Shown: in pieces, positions 54,033 through 62,594 of the stretch | Layout: every line of letters starts with the position of its first letter | How positions within the stretch are numbered: position 1 is the first letter of the stretch | Assembly (NCBI RefSeq): GCF_000308695.1 | Contig: NZ_BAGG01000093.1 | Location: 248,001-312,000 of the forward strand | Direction: 5' to 3' | Length of the DNA: 64,000 nt | Origin: Nocardia takedensis NBRC 100417 | Lineage (GTDB): Bacteria; Actinomycetota; Actinomycetes; Mycobacteriales; Mycobacteriaceae | Program-made: the position numbers and the translations under genes | The notes under the pieces: model-generated | Databases searched by the model: none | The model's input: the letters and a program-made list of their open reading frames with translations, nothing else | Told to the model about the DNA's origin: nothing

Positions 54033-54935
54033 CTATTCGCGGACGTAGTACCGCAACGTCGCGTAAGCCGTGGCCGCGGCGACCACGATGCCGACCGGCG
54101 CGATCGTCAACGCGACGATCGCGATGTCGTCGCCGGTGATGCGCGGGAAGACGTTGCTGTCGAACAGCGGGCCGAGCGCCCGGTCGATGACCAGCGGCCG
54201 CGCGACCAGCAGTCCGAGGATCGCCAGCAGCGAGCCCGACAGCGCCGCCACCACCGCCTCCATCAGGAACGGCAACTGCGTGTACCAGCGGGTCGCGCCG
54301 ACCAGGCGCATGATGCTGACCTCGGTGCGCCGGGTGAACGCGGCGATCTGCATCATGTTGGCGATCAACAGCAGCGCGGCGACCGCCATCACCACCGCGA
54401 GACCGAACGCGGCGTTGCGCAGACCGTCGAACAGGCGCAACAGTCGGTCGACGAATTCGCGGTCGTTGGCGACGGTGCGCACCCCGGCCCGGTCGTGGAA
54501 GGTCTCGTAGATGTGCTCGTACTGGTCGCCGTCGGTCATCTTGACCCGCATCGAGGCGGGCAGCGGCGTCTCGGAGATGTACTGCACCATCTCCGGTTGG
54601 TCCTCGAACAGCTTCTTGGCCTCCTCGAGGGCGGCGGCGCGGTTGAGGAACTGCACGCTGACCACCCCGGAGGTCTTCTTCATGTCCGCCAGCAGCGTGC
54701 GGCACGGGTCGGCGGCGCAGTCGGGGTCGTCGGCGGAGATGGCGTCGTCGAGGTAGAAGCGCACCTCGAGGCGGCCGGTGAAGTACTGCTCGGTCTTGTC
54801 GGCCATCCGCACCGACAGCAGGCCGCCGCCGAGCATCGCCAGCGACACCGCGGTGGTCAGGATCATCGCGATGGTCATGGTCACGTTGCGGCGCAGGCCG
54901 GTGAAGACCTCGCTCCACAGGAAACTCGCCCGCAT
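54033..54935 (-). CDS. ftsX: Cell division protein FtsX
   Basis: 300 aa with four membrane helices and a large first extracytoplasmic loop between helices 1 and 2 (residues about 45-175), which in mycobacteria binds and activates the peptidoglycan hydrolase RipC. C-terminal ABC-permease-like core VEAFTRRTEVSIMRLVGATRWYTQLPFLMEA type (positions near 210-235). Its ATG overlaps the ftsE stop by one base (TGATG), so they are coupled. With FtsE it regulates cell-wall cleavage at the septum. Confidence 0.95.
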   Translation of the reverse strand: MRASFLWSEVFTGLRRNVTMTIAMILTTAVSLAMLGGGLLSVRMADKTEQYFTGRLEVRFYLDDAISADDPDCAADPCRTLLADMKKTSGVVSVQFLNRAAALEEAKKLFEDQPEMVQYISETPLPASMRVKMTDGDQYEHIYETFHDRAGVRTVANDREFVDRLLRLFDGLRNAAFGLAVVMAVAALLLIANMMQIAAFTRRTEVSIMRLVGATRWYTQLPFLMEAVVAALSGSLLAILGLLVARPLVIDRALGPLFDSNVFPRITGDDIAIVALTIAPVGIVVAAATAYATLRYYVRE

Positions 54936-55624
54936 CAGCGATCCACCCCGTACACGCCGGTCGCCTCGTCGCGGACGAGTCTGCCCCGGTCGAGTTCCAC
55001 CACCCGCCTGCGCATGGCGTCGACGATGTGGTTGTCGTGGGTGGCCATCACCACCGTGGTGCCGGTGCGGTTGATCCGCTCGAGCAGCATCATGATGTCA
55101 CCGCTGGTCTCGGGGTCGAGGTTGCCGGTCGGCTCGTCGGCCAGCAGCACCAGCGGCCGGTTGACGAACGCGCGCGCGATCGCGACCCGCTGCTGTTCGC
55201 CGCCGGACAGTTCGGTGGGCAGCCGGTCGGCCTTCCCGCCGAGCCCGACCATGTCGAGCACCTCCGGGACGGTCCGCTCGATGAACTGGCGACGTTTGCC
55301 GATCACCTCGAGCGCGAACGCGACGTTCTGGGCGACCGTCTTCTGCTGGAGCAGGCGGAAGTCCTGGAAGACGCATCCCATCCGTTGCCGCAGCTTGGGG
55401 ACCTTGCGGCCGGGCAACCGGTCGACGCGGAAGTCCGCGACGCGGATCTCGCCCCGGGTGGGACGCTCCTCCTTGAGCAGCAGACGCATGAAGGTCGACT
55501 TGCCCGAACCGGACGGTCCGATGATGAAGACGAACTCGCCCTTTTCCACATGGACCGTGATGTTGTCCAGCGCGGGTCGCGTCGAGGTCTGATACGACTT
55601 GGTGACGTTCCGCATGGTGATCAC
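54935..55624 (-). CDS. ftsE: Cell division ATP-binding protein FtsE
   Basis: 229 aa, the same length as the M. tuberculosis protein. Walker A GPSGSGKST, signature LSGGEQQR, Walker B VLLADEPTGNLD and the H-loop ATHD are complete. It powers FtsX to control septal hydrolases. The GTG at 55624 (MITMRNVTKSY) is chosen by homology; the ribosome binding site is weak. Genes prfB, mscS, a small protein, ftsE, ftsX are in order on one strand, as in mycobacteria. Confidence 0.96.
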   Translation of the reverse strand: MITMRNVTKSYQTSTRPALDNITVHVEKGEFVFIIGPSGSGKSTFMRLLLKEERPTRGEIRVADFRVDRLPGRKVPKLRQRMGCVFQDFRLLQQKTVAQNVAFALEVIGKRRQFIERTVPEVLDMVGLGGKADRLPTELSGGEQQRVAIARAFVNRPLVLLADEPTGNLDPETSGDIMMLLERINRTGTTVVMATHDNHIVDAMRRRVVELDRGRLVRDEATGVYGVDR

Positions 55625-55674
55625 GGGGAGCCAGTGTAACCAGATCGTCACGCGGGCTCGCCCGCTCCGACCGG

Positions 55675-55845
55675 CTACCGTGCGGCGGGTTCGCCGACCG
55701 TCGCCGCGGGCGCGGTGTTCACCAGCAGGCCGGTGCCGATCGGCACGGTGGTCTCCGGCTTGACGAACAGGTAGAGCACGAAGGTCGCCACCCACGCCAC
55801 CATCAGCAGCGCGGTCGACTTCCGCGGCCGCATGGATTCGCGCAT
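55675..55845 (-). CDS. Small membrane protein in the prfB-ftsE block
   Basis: 56 aa. One helix (TALLMVAWVATFVLYLFV) with a basic N-terminus (MRESMRPRK) and a short hydrophilic C-terminus. Starts 13 bases after the mscS stop and precedes ftsE, so it is in the same transcript. The equivalent place in mycobacteria also holds a small hypothetical gene. Function unknown. Confidence 0.6.
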   Translation of the reverse strand: MRESMRPRKSTALLMVAWVATFVLYLFVKPETTVPIGTGLLVNTAPAATVGEPAAR

Positions 55846-55858
55846 GATGACCGTCACT

Positions 55859-56725
55859 TTAAGTTGCCTCACTGATTCCCTCCCGGCGCAGGGCCGCGGC
55901 GACTCGCACGCGCAGCTCACGGCCGACTTCGAATTGTTTGCCCGGCAAGGTCCTGGCAACCATCCGAATGTTGATCTGGTCCATCGCCAGATCGTCGATG
56001 CCCATGACCGTGGGCTCGTCGAGCAGCAGCGGCTTCAATCGGGGGTCCGCGTACGCCTCTGTACCGACCCGGTGCAGGATCTCGTTGACCCGGGTGATGT
56101 CCACGCTGGCGGCCACCGGCACGTCGATCGCGGCGCGCGCCCAGTCCTTGGAGAGGTTGGTCACCTTCACGATCTGTCCGTTCGGCACGGTGATCACCTC
56201 GCCGTCGGAGTTGCGCAACGTGGTGATCCGCAGCGTGACGTCCTCGACCGTACCCTCCGCCAGTTCCGAGGAGCCCGTCACGGCGATGCTCACCACATCA
56301 CCGAAGCCGTACTGGCGTTCGGTGATGAGGAAGAAGCCGGCGAGAATGTCCTGCACGATGCGCTGCGCGCCGAAGCCGAGCGCCGCGCCGAGGACGGCGG
56401 CGGGCGCGATCAACCCGGTCACCTGGAAGCCGAGGCGCTGCAACAGTTCCATGCCGACCAACACGTAGACGATCGTCAGCACGACCCAGGTGAGCACCTG
56501 GGCCAGCGCGTGCCGATGCTTGGCCGCCTCGGTGCGCACCAGCGCGTCGCTGCTGCGGAAACCGGCGTCGATCTTCGTGGTGACCCTGTCCCGGACGAAC
56601 GTCGCGAACCGGCTGAACAGGATCACCCCGAGCAGGAGTAGGACGATCTCCAACCCGCTGGACCGCAACCAGGCGGTCGTGTCGGAGGAGATACCGAGCG
56701 CGATCACCGCACCGGCTCCCGCCAC
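55859..56725 (-). CDS. Small-conductance mechanosensitive channel (MscS family)
   Basis: 288 aa. Helices at residues about 22-42, 72-96 and the pore helix with LIAPAAVLGAALGFGAQRIVQDILAGFFLITERQYGFGD, the MscS signature, then the beta domain (VEDVTLRITTLRNSDGEVITVPNGQI). It opens on membrane tension and releases solutes in osmotic downshock. GTG at 56725. Between prfB and ftsE, a conserved arrangement. Confidence 0.9.
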   Translation of the reverse strand: MAGAGAVIALGISSDTTAWLRSSGLEIVLLLLGVILFSRFATFVRDRVTTKIDAGFRSSDALVRTEAAKHRHALAQVLTWVVLTIVYVLVGMELLQRLGFQVTGLIAPAAVLGAALGFGAQRIVQDILAGFFLITERQYGFGDVVSIAVTGSSELAEGTVEDVTLRITTLRNSDGEVITVPNGQIVKVTNLSKDWARAAIDVPVAASVDITRVNEILHRVGTEAYADPRLKPLLLDEPTVMGIDDLAMDQINIRMVARTLPGKQFEVGRELRVRVAAALRREGISEAT

Positions 56726-56848
56726 TGCTCGTCAACCACAGAACACACGCCGAACAGGCTACAACGCCCGTCGCACCCGCACCGCGCGTCACACCGATTC
56801 GGCCCCGCCGACAGCGTGTCGCGGGGCCGAATAACAGTCCATCGCAAG

Positions 56849-57964
56849 CTAATTGGCCTGCTCACGCATGCGCCAGCGGATACCCGACTCGATGAACGCG
56901 TCGATGTCGCCGTCGAGGACGGCGCCGGGATTGTTCACCTCGTGGTTGGTGCGCAGATCCTTGACCATCTGGTAGGGATGCAGCACATAGGAACGCATCT
57001 GGTTGCCCCACGAAGCGCCCTCGTTGGTCTTGAGCGCGTCCATCTCCGCGCGCTCCTCCAACCGCTTGCGCTCGAGCAGTTTGGCCTGGAGCACGCGCAT
57101 CGCCGAGATCTTGTTCTGCAACTGCGATTTCTCGTTCTGGCAGGTGACGACGATGCCGGTCGGGATGTGGGTCAGGCGGACCGCGGAGTCGGTGGTGTTG
57201 ACGCTCTGACCACCCGGACCCGAGGACCGGTAGACGTCCACGCGGATGTCGCCCTCGGGGATCTCGATGTGGTCGGTGGTCTCCACCACGGGCAGCACCT
57301 CGACCTCGGCGAAGGAGGTCTGCCGCCTGCCCTGGTTGTCGAACGGGCTGATCCGCACCAACCGGTGGGTGCCCATCTCGACCGAGAGCGTGCCGTAGGC
57401 GTAGGGGGCCTTCACGGCGAAGGTGGCGCTCTTGATGCCCGCCTCTTCGGCGTAGGAGGTGTCGTAGACCTCGACGGCGTAGTTGTGCCGGTCGGCCCAG
57501 CGGATGTACATCCGCATCAGCTTCTCGGCCCAGTCGGCCGCGTCCACGCCGCCCGCGCCGGACCGGATGTTGACCAGCGCCTCGCGCTTGTCGTATTCGC
57601 CCGAGAGCAGGGTGCGGACTTCCATGGCCTCGATGTCACCGTGCAGGGCGGTGCGTTCGGCGTCGGCCTCGGCGAGCGCGGAGGTCCTGGCCTCGCCCTC
57701 TTCGTCCTCGGCCAATTCGTAGAGGACCGGTAGATCCTCGAGCCGCTGCCGCAGGGCCTCGACCCGGCGCAGTTCACCCTGCGCGTGCGACAGTTCGCTG
57801 GTGACCTGCTGGGCGTGGTCCTGGTCGTTCCACAGATCGGGGTCCGCGGCCTGGTGCTCGAGTTCGTCGATGCGGCGGCGCAGTTCCTCGATGTCGAGCA
57901 CCGACTCCACCGTCTTGAGGGTGGTGTCGAGTTCGGCGAGGTCGGCGGAAACGTCGGGATGCAC
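56849..57964 (-). CDS. prfB: Peptide chain release factor 2
   Basis: 371 aa. GGQ motif (SSGPGGQSVNTTDSAV, around residue 250) for peptide release and the stop-codon recognition tripeptide SPF (RISPFDNQGRR), which reads UGA and UAA. No programmed frameshift is present, as expected in actinobacteria. I chose the GTG at 57964 (MHPDVSADLAEL); a TTG at 57973 is possible. First gene of the block leading to ftsE-ftsX and divergent from hisN. Confidence 0.95.
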   Translation of the reverse strand: MHPDVSADLAELDTTLKTVESVLDIEELRRRIDELEHQAADPDLWNDQDHAQQVTSELSHAQGELRRVEALRQRLEDLPVLYELAEDEEGEARTSALAEADAERTALHGDIEAMEVRTLLSGEYDKREALVNIRSGAGGVDAADWAEKLMRMYIRWADRHNYAVEVYDTSYAEEAGIKSATFAVKAPYAYGTLSVEMGTHRLVRISPFDNQGRRQTSFAEVEVLPVVETTDHIEIPEGDIRVDVYRSSGPGGQSVNTTDSAVRLTHIPTGIVVTCQNEKSQLQNKISAMRVLQAKLLERKRLEERAEMDALKTNEGASWGNQMRSYVLHPYQMVKDLRTNHEVNNPGAVLDGDIDAFIESGIRWRMREQAN

Positions 57965-58132
57965 GAGGGTCAAGCCTAGCGGTCCACGCGAACCGCCTGC
58001 TCTTCAGGCCGGGCGAGCGGGAATCGGTCGGTGCGCCCGTGGGAGAGGTGTCGAAATGCTCATGCTCCGAGGGTACCGACGGCGGGTCACCGCGGCGAGG
58101 GGGTTTCCGGCCGCACCCGCTAGGGTTCGGGC

Positions 58133-58924
58133 GTGGCCGCACACTCCTCGGATCTGGAACTCGCCCTGCGACTCGCCGACGAAGCCGACTCCATCACCAC
58201 TGCCCGATTCGGCGCGCTGGACCTGAAGGTCGACGCCAAACCGGATCTGACCCCGGTCTCGGACGCCGATCTCGCGGTGGAGGAATCGCTGCGGCGACTG
58301 CTCGGGCACGCGCGCCCGGACGACGCGGTGCTGGGTGAGGAATTCGGCGGCGAGGCGGAGTTCCGCGGCAGGCAGTGGGTCATCGACCCGATCGACGGAA
58401 CCAAGAACTTCGTGCGCCGGGTGCCGATCTGGGCGACGTTGATCGCGCTGCTCGAGGACGGCGTGCCGGTGGTCGGCGTGGTCAGCGCGCCCGCGCTCGG
58501 GCGGCGCTGGTGGGCGGCGGCGGGGTCGGGCGCCTGGGCACAGGTGCATCCCGGTGCGCCGCAACCGCTCTCGGTGTCGGCGGTGCGCGGACTGGAGTCC
58601 GCGAGTCTGGCCTTCTCCAGCCTGTCCGGTTGGCACGAACGCGGTCTGCGCGAGAAATTCCTCGATCTGACCGACGAGGTGTGGCGGGTGCGCGGCTACG
58701 GCGATTTCTTCAGTTACTGCCTGCTGGCCGAGGGCGCGGTGGACGTCGCGACCGAACCGGAGGTGTCGCTGTGGGATCTGGCGGCGCTGGACATCCTGGT
58801 CCGCGAAGCCGGCGGCGCCTTCACCTCGCTGGACGGCGCGGCCGGACCGCACGGCGGTGACGCGGTGGCCACGAACGGTCTGCTGCACGAGCAGGTGCTG
58901 GCCCGGCTCACCTCGGGTGGGTGA
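58133..58924 (+). CDS. hisN: Histidinol-phosphatase HisN (inositol monophosphatase family)
   Basis: 263 aa. The IMPase-type metal motifs are present: LGEEFGGE, WVIDPIDGTKNF and the later WDLAALDILVREAGG. In actinobacteria this group removes the phosphate in the last part of histidine synthesis. Divergent from prfB; in M. tuberculosis the same gene is close to fadE24-fadE23, which are also downstream here. GTG at 58133. The assignment to HisN rather than another IMPase is by synteny and sequence. Confidence 0.88.
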   Translation: MAAHSSDLELALRLADEADSITTARFGALDLKVDAKPDLTPVSDADLAVEESLRRLLGHARPDDAVLGEEFGGEAEFRGRQWVIDPIDGTKNFVRRVPIWATLIALLEDGVPVVGVVSAPALGRRWWAAAGSGAWAQVHPGAPQPLSVSAVRGLESASLAFSSLSGWHERGLREKFLDLTDEVWRVRGYGDFFSYCLLAEGAVDVATEPEVSLWDLAALDILVREAGGAFTSLDGAAGPHGGDAVATNGLLHEQVLARLTSGG

Positions 58925-58972
58925 GGGCGATCCGCCGGTGACGGCGCGGGCCTGACCGCCTTTCGTCGCGAG

Positions 58973-59000
58973 TTCGTCGGCAGGTCGGATCGCCGACGAA
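58973..59000. terminator. Nested hairpin between convergent hisN and the acetyltransferase gene
   Basis: Inner stem TTCGTCGGC / GCCGACGAA (9 bp) with a 10-base loop, and an outer pair CGTCGCGA / TCGCGACG around it. The place between two convergent stops supports a bidirectional terminator, although the T run is poor. Confidence 0.6.
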
Positions 59001-59023
59001 ACAATCCGTCGCGACGCCTCGGC

Positions 59024-59533
59024 TCAGTCGAGGTCCTTCTCCATCAGCACCACCCGGTCGGTGCCGTGGAACTGCGGCGGCAACGCGGCCTCGCGGATCT
59101 CCCGGAAACCCTGGTCCGCGTAGTACTTTCGGAGCACCTGGTTGGCGGCGGCGGTGTCCAGGCGCTGCCGGGTGTGCCCGGCCGCGCGGGTGCGGTCGGC
59201 GCAGAAGCGCAGGATTCGCGCGCCGAGGGCCTCGCCGCGGCGGCGCGGGGCGACCATGAGTCCGTGGACGTAGCCCGCGGCATCGTCGTCGGCTCCCCAG
59301 AACTCGGGATCGCGCCAGATCAGGCGGACCGCCGCGATCAAGTCACCCTGGTCCCGCCAGACGAACCACTCGCCGCGCTCGGCCTCACCGGCGACCGCGC
59401 TCGCCGGATATTCGCCGGGCAACCACTGGGCGATGCCGTTGTCGACCATCCACCGCGCGAGTTCATCACGCAGGCGGGCGATGTCCTCGGCGTCGGCCGC
59501 GACGGCCTGCCGCATCGGCGCGGGGTCGATCAC
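59024..59533 (-). CDS. GNAT-family N-acetyltransferase
   Basis: 169 aa. GNAT core with acetyl-CoA loop RRRGEALGARILRFCADR (around residue 97) and the downstream RLDTAAANQVLRKYYADQGFREIREA. The substrate is unknown. Its GTG starts one base after the stop of the upstream beta-propeller gene, so they are likely co-translated. Same strand. Confidence 0.85.
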   Translation of the reverse strand: MIDPAPMRQAVAADAEDIARLRDELARWMVDNGIAQWLPGEYPASAVAGEAERGEWFVWRDQGDLIAAVRLIWRDPEFWGADDDAAGYVHGLMVAPRRRGEALGARILRFCADRTRAAGHTRQRLDTAAANQVLRKYYADQGFREIREAALPPQFHGTDRVVLMEKDLD

Positions 59534-59534
59534 G

Positions 59535-60491
59535 TCAGCGACGCGGGTCGGCGGGGGTCAGGTCGAGACCCGCCGGCGGACGCAGGCGGCGCAAGTGGCC
59601 GTCCATCGCGGTGACGTAGAGCGCCCACTCGTCGCCGTCGCGGGCGATGCGCACCGAGGTCGTGCCGTCGGGTGGGGTGCGCGGGCCGGGCGGGAGCAGT
59701 CCGCCGACGATCGAGCACCCGTTTCCGGTGGCGGTGTCGATCGCGAAGATCGCGCCGTCGACGTGGTCGGCGACGAACAGGGTGCCCGACCTGGTCGCCT
59801 CCATGTCGTCGGGGATGATCGGCAGGCGCGGGACGCCGGAGACGACCGTCGAAGTGCTCGGCGCGGCCAGCGGAATGCGGAACACCTGGCTCGACAGGTT
59901 GCCCGCGAAGATCGAGACGCCGTCGGGGGCCAGCGCCACACCGTTGCTCAGCGGCAGCGGTGCCCAGTTCGGCGTGTGTTCGCCCGTGGCCGGTCGGTAG
60001 CGCGAGATGCCGGTCAGCGGACCGTTGACCACGCCGAGGGAACTGAACAGCAGGTCGCCGTCGGGCAGCAGCAGCAAGCCGTTGGGACCGTTGAGGCCGG
60101 TCAGCAGGACGGTGACCGCGCCCGTGTCGATGTCGTAGCGCTGGAGCGTGCCCGGCGCGGCGAAGGGGCCGTCGCCGGTGAGGAAATAGACCGAGGACCC
60201 GACGACCCGCACGCCCGCGGGTTGGTCCAAGCCGGTGACCAGCTTCTCGAAGCGACCCGCGGCGTCGAGGTGGGCGAGGTAGCCGTCACCGATGCCGGTC
60301 AGGTAGAAGCCGCCGCGTCCGTCGCTGTCGAGATTCTCCAGGCGGCCGACGCCTTCGAGGACCGTCTCCACGGTCCATCCTCGTCCGCAGGAGGGTTCGG
60401 CGTGTGCCGCGGGGACGAGCAGCAGTCCCATCGCGAGCGCCGCCGCCGTGACCGCCGCGCGCAGCCCGCGATGCCTGGTCGGATATGCCAT
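59535..60491 (-). CDS. Secreted beta-propeller (SMP-30/NHL-like) protein
   Basis: 318 aa. A signal peptide ends AAHAEP (residues about 14-34). The rest is repeats such as LENLDSDGRGGFYLTGIGDGYLAHLD, NGPNGLLLLPDGDLLFSSLG and NGVALAPDGVSIFAGNLSSQVFRI of a six-bladed propeller, similar to gluconolactonase/SMP-30 or NHL proteins. An enzyme or surface-binding role cannot be decided. ATG at 60491. Upstream of the GNAT gene. Confidence 0.75.
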   Translation of the reverse strand: MAYPTRHRGLRAAVTAAALAMGLLLVPAAHAEPSCGRGWTVETVLEGVGRLENLDSDGRGGFYLTGIGDGYLAHLDAAGRFEKLVTGLDQPAGVRVVGSSVYFLTGDGPFAAPGTLQRYDIDTGAVTVLLTGLNGPNGLLLLPDGDLLFSSLGVVNGPLTGISRYRPATGEHTPNWAPLPLSNGVALAPDGVSIFAGNLSSQVFRIPLAAPSTSTVVSGVPRLPIIPDDMEATRSGTLFVADHVDGAIFAIDTATGNGCSIVGGLLPPGPRTPPDGTTSVRIARDGDEWALYVTAMDGHLRRLRPPAGLDLTPADPRR

Positions 60492-60576
60492 GCGGGACAA
60501 GATAACAGCCGCGCGGTCGGTGATCGGGGAGTCCGCGGCGGCCGCCGTCCTTCATCCGCAGGCGGCCGCCGCCCGC

Positions 60577-60876
60577 TCACTGACCGCTGGAGATGCCCGG
60601 CGGCCGCGCCGATCCGGTGCCCGAACCCGAGGCGGACCCCGATCCCGATCCGGAGGCCGAACCGGTGCCGAGTTCGAACACGCCGGAGCCGAGGTCGATG
60701 CCGGTGCCCGCCTCGCCCGACCCGAAGTCGAGGATCGGCAGGCTGGAACCGAAGTCGACGACCGGGCCGCCCGGATCGAAGTCGGCGGGTTGCAGGGGCA
60801 GGCCGGGTTCGGCGGCGGCCGGGGCGGCCAAGCCGATCGAGGCCGCGGCGGCGGCGAGCAGAACGATGCGCTTCAA
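60577..60876 (-). CDS. Small secreted Gly/Ser-rich protein
   Basis: 99 aa. Signal peptide (MKRIVLLAAAAASIGLAAPAAA, ending around residue 22), then a Pro/Asp-rich part (PLQPADFDPGGPVVDFGSSLPILDFG) and a Gly/Ser tail (GTGSASGSGSGSASGSGTGSA). The TTG at 60876 is chosen because GGAGG lies seven bases before it. Low complexity may indicate a flexible surface or linker protein. No family. Confidence 0.6.
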   Translation of the reverse strand: MKRIVLLAAAAASIGLAAPAAAEPGLPLQPADFDPGGPVVDFGSSLPILDFGSGEAGTGIDLGSGVFELGTGSASGSGSGSASGSGTGSARPPGISSGQ

Positions 60877-61072
60877 GGGAAGACCTCCGTTTCGGGGGCA
60901 ACTGGGTGCCGCCACGGTAACGGAAATACCGCCAATCTGAAGCGGATTCGTTTCACTGTGTCCGATGATCCCGACGGCGGAAGAACCGCCAGTTCACCGG
61001 CCGTTCCAGATGTGTACCGAACGAGCGTCCAGGATCCGGATGACAATCCTCCAGAAGGCGCTCGACGCAGTT

Positions 61073-61088
61073 CTTACTCTGGAGTAAG
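61073..61088. promoter_or_regulatory. Candidate operator 1 upstream of fadE24
   Basis: CTTACTCTGGAGTAAG: arms CTTACTC/GAGTAAG with a 2-base centre, followed by ATAG. It lies in a tandem pair 60-80 bp upstream of the fadE24 start. Confidence 0.65.
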
Positions 61089-61093
61089 ATAGA

Positions 61094-61109
61094 CTTACCG
61101 AGTAGTAAG
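61094..61109. promoter_or_regulatory. Candidate operator 2 upstream of fadE24
   Basis: CTTACCGAGTAGTAAG: outer arms CTTAC/GTAAG as in site 1, again followed by ATAG, 21 bp from site 1 (two helical turns). A TetR-type repressor bound twice on one face is the simplest model; the regulator gene is not in the window. Confidence 0.6.
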
Positions 61110-61150
61110 ATAGCTGGGCGCGGGCCCGGACCGACCACCCGAGAAAACAG

Positions 61151-62560
61151 GTGATGATGAGCACTCGAGACAGCGCAGCGACGCGACGTCGAAGCAACGG
61201 CCGCAGCAACGAGAGCGCTGTCGGCCTCAACCAGACCAAGCGGGACTGGATGGGCACCGCGATGCGGGTCATGACCACCATCACCGGCTCGGAACTGGCC
61301 GAGAAATACAATCTGCGCAAGCCGATCGAACGCGCCACCTACGAAGGCACCAAGACCGGATTCCGCACCCTCGGCGCGGCCACCCGCGCCTTCGCCAAGG
61401 TCTCCGGCGGCGGCCGGCCCAAGCGCCTGGCCGACAACGAGTCCAAGAACAAGGACCTCTTCGACCTCACCCCGTCCGACGAACAGCAGATGATCGTCGA
61501 GACCGTGCGCGACTTCGCCGCCGAGATCCTGCGCCCCGCCGCCTACGAGGCCGACGGCTCCGCCAAAGCGCCGCGCGACCTGCTCGAGCGCGCCGCCGAA
61601 CTCGGCATCACCCTCATCAACGTGCCCGAGGAACTCGAAGGCGCCGCCAGTGAACGCGGCGCGGTCACCAACTCGATGGTCGCCGAAGCCCTCGCCCACG
61701 GCGACATGGGCCTCGCGCTGCCGATCCTCGCGCCCAGCGGTGTCGCCGTCGCACTGTCACAGTGGGGCACCGACGCCCAGCAGAAGACCTACCTGCCCGC
61801 CTACACCGGCGAGAACGTCCCGCAGTCCTCGGTCGTCATCGCCGAACCGCGCGCCCTGTTCGACCCGTTCGCGTTGCGCACCAAGGCCACCCGCTCCCCC
61901 AGCGGCTTCCGTCTCAACGGCGTCAAGAGCCTCGTGCCCGCCGCCGCCGACGCCGAACTGTTCGTCATCGCCGCCGAACTCGACGGACGCCCCGCCCTGT
62001 TCATCGTCGAATCCGACGCACCCGGCCTGGTCGTGGAAGCCGACCCGAGCATGGGTCTGCGCGCCGCCGGACTCGGTCGACTGCTGCTCGACGACGTCGC
62101 CGTCGGCGCGGACGCCATCCTCGGCGACGAGGACGCCGCCACCCGCGCCGAGCACTACGCCGACGCCGTCCGACTCGCCCGCCTCGGCTGGGCCTCCCTC
62201 GCCGCGGGCACCGGCAAGGCCGTCCTGGACTACGTGATCCCCTACGTCAACGAGCGCGAAGCGTTCGGCGAGCCCGTCTCGCACCGGCAGGCGGTCGCGT
62301 TCATGGTCGCCAACATCGCCATCGAACTCGACGGACTGCGCCTGGTCACCCTGCGCGGCGCCTCCCGGGCCGAACAGGGCCTGTCCTTCGCCCGCGAGGC
62401 CACGCTGGCCCGCAAACTCGCCACCGACAAGGGCATGCAGATCGGCCTGGACGGCGTGCAGTTGCTCGGCGGACACGGCTTCACCAAGGAACACCCGGTC
62501 GAGCGCTGGTACCGCGACCTGCGGGCCATCGGCGTCGCCGAAGGTGTCGTGCTCATCTGA
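61151..62560 (+). CDS. fadE24: Acyl-CoA dehydrogenase FadE24
   Basis: 469 aa, about the length of mycobacterial FadE24. The N-terminal 100 residues (VGLNQTKRDWMGTAMRVMTTITGSELAEKYNLRKPIERATYEGT) are an extension typical of FadE24; then comes the acyl-CoA dehydrogenase fold with LTPSDEQQMIVETVRDFAAEILRPAAYEA. The usual catalytic Glu position near the C-terminus is not clearly present, so the two-gene pair may work as a hetero-oligomer (inference). First gene of an operon with fadE23. Confidence 0.9.
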   Translation: MMMSTRDSAATRRRSNGRSNESAVGLNQTKRDWMGTAMRVMTTITGSELAEKYNLRKPIERATYEGTKTGFRTLGAATRAFAKVSGGGRPKRLADNESKNKDLFDLTPSDEQQMIVETVRDFAAEILRPAAYEADGSAKAPRDLLERAAELGITLINVPEELEGAASERGAVTNSMVAEALAHGDMGLALPILAPSGVAVALSQWGTDAQQKTYLPAYTGENVPQSSVVIAEPRALFDPFALRTKATRSPSGFRLNGVKSLVPAAADAELFVIAAELDGRPALFIVESDAPGLVVEADPSMGLRAAGLGRLLLDDVAVGADAILGDEDAATRAEHYADAVRLARLGWASLAAGTGKAVLDYVIPYVNEREAFGEPVSHRQAVAFMVANIAIELDGLRLVTLRGASRAEQGLSFAREATLARKLATDKGMQIGLDGVQLLGGHGFTKEHPVERWYRDLRAIGVAEGVVLI

Positions 62561-62594
62561 CCGGCCCGTTCCTCATTTCCAGGAGACCACACCC

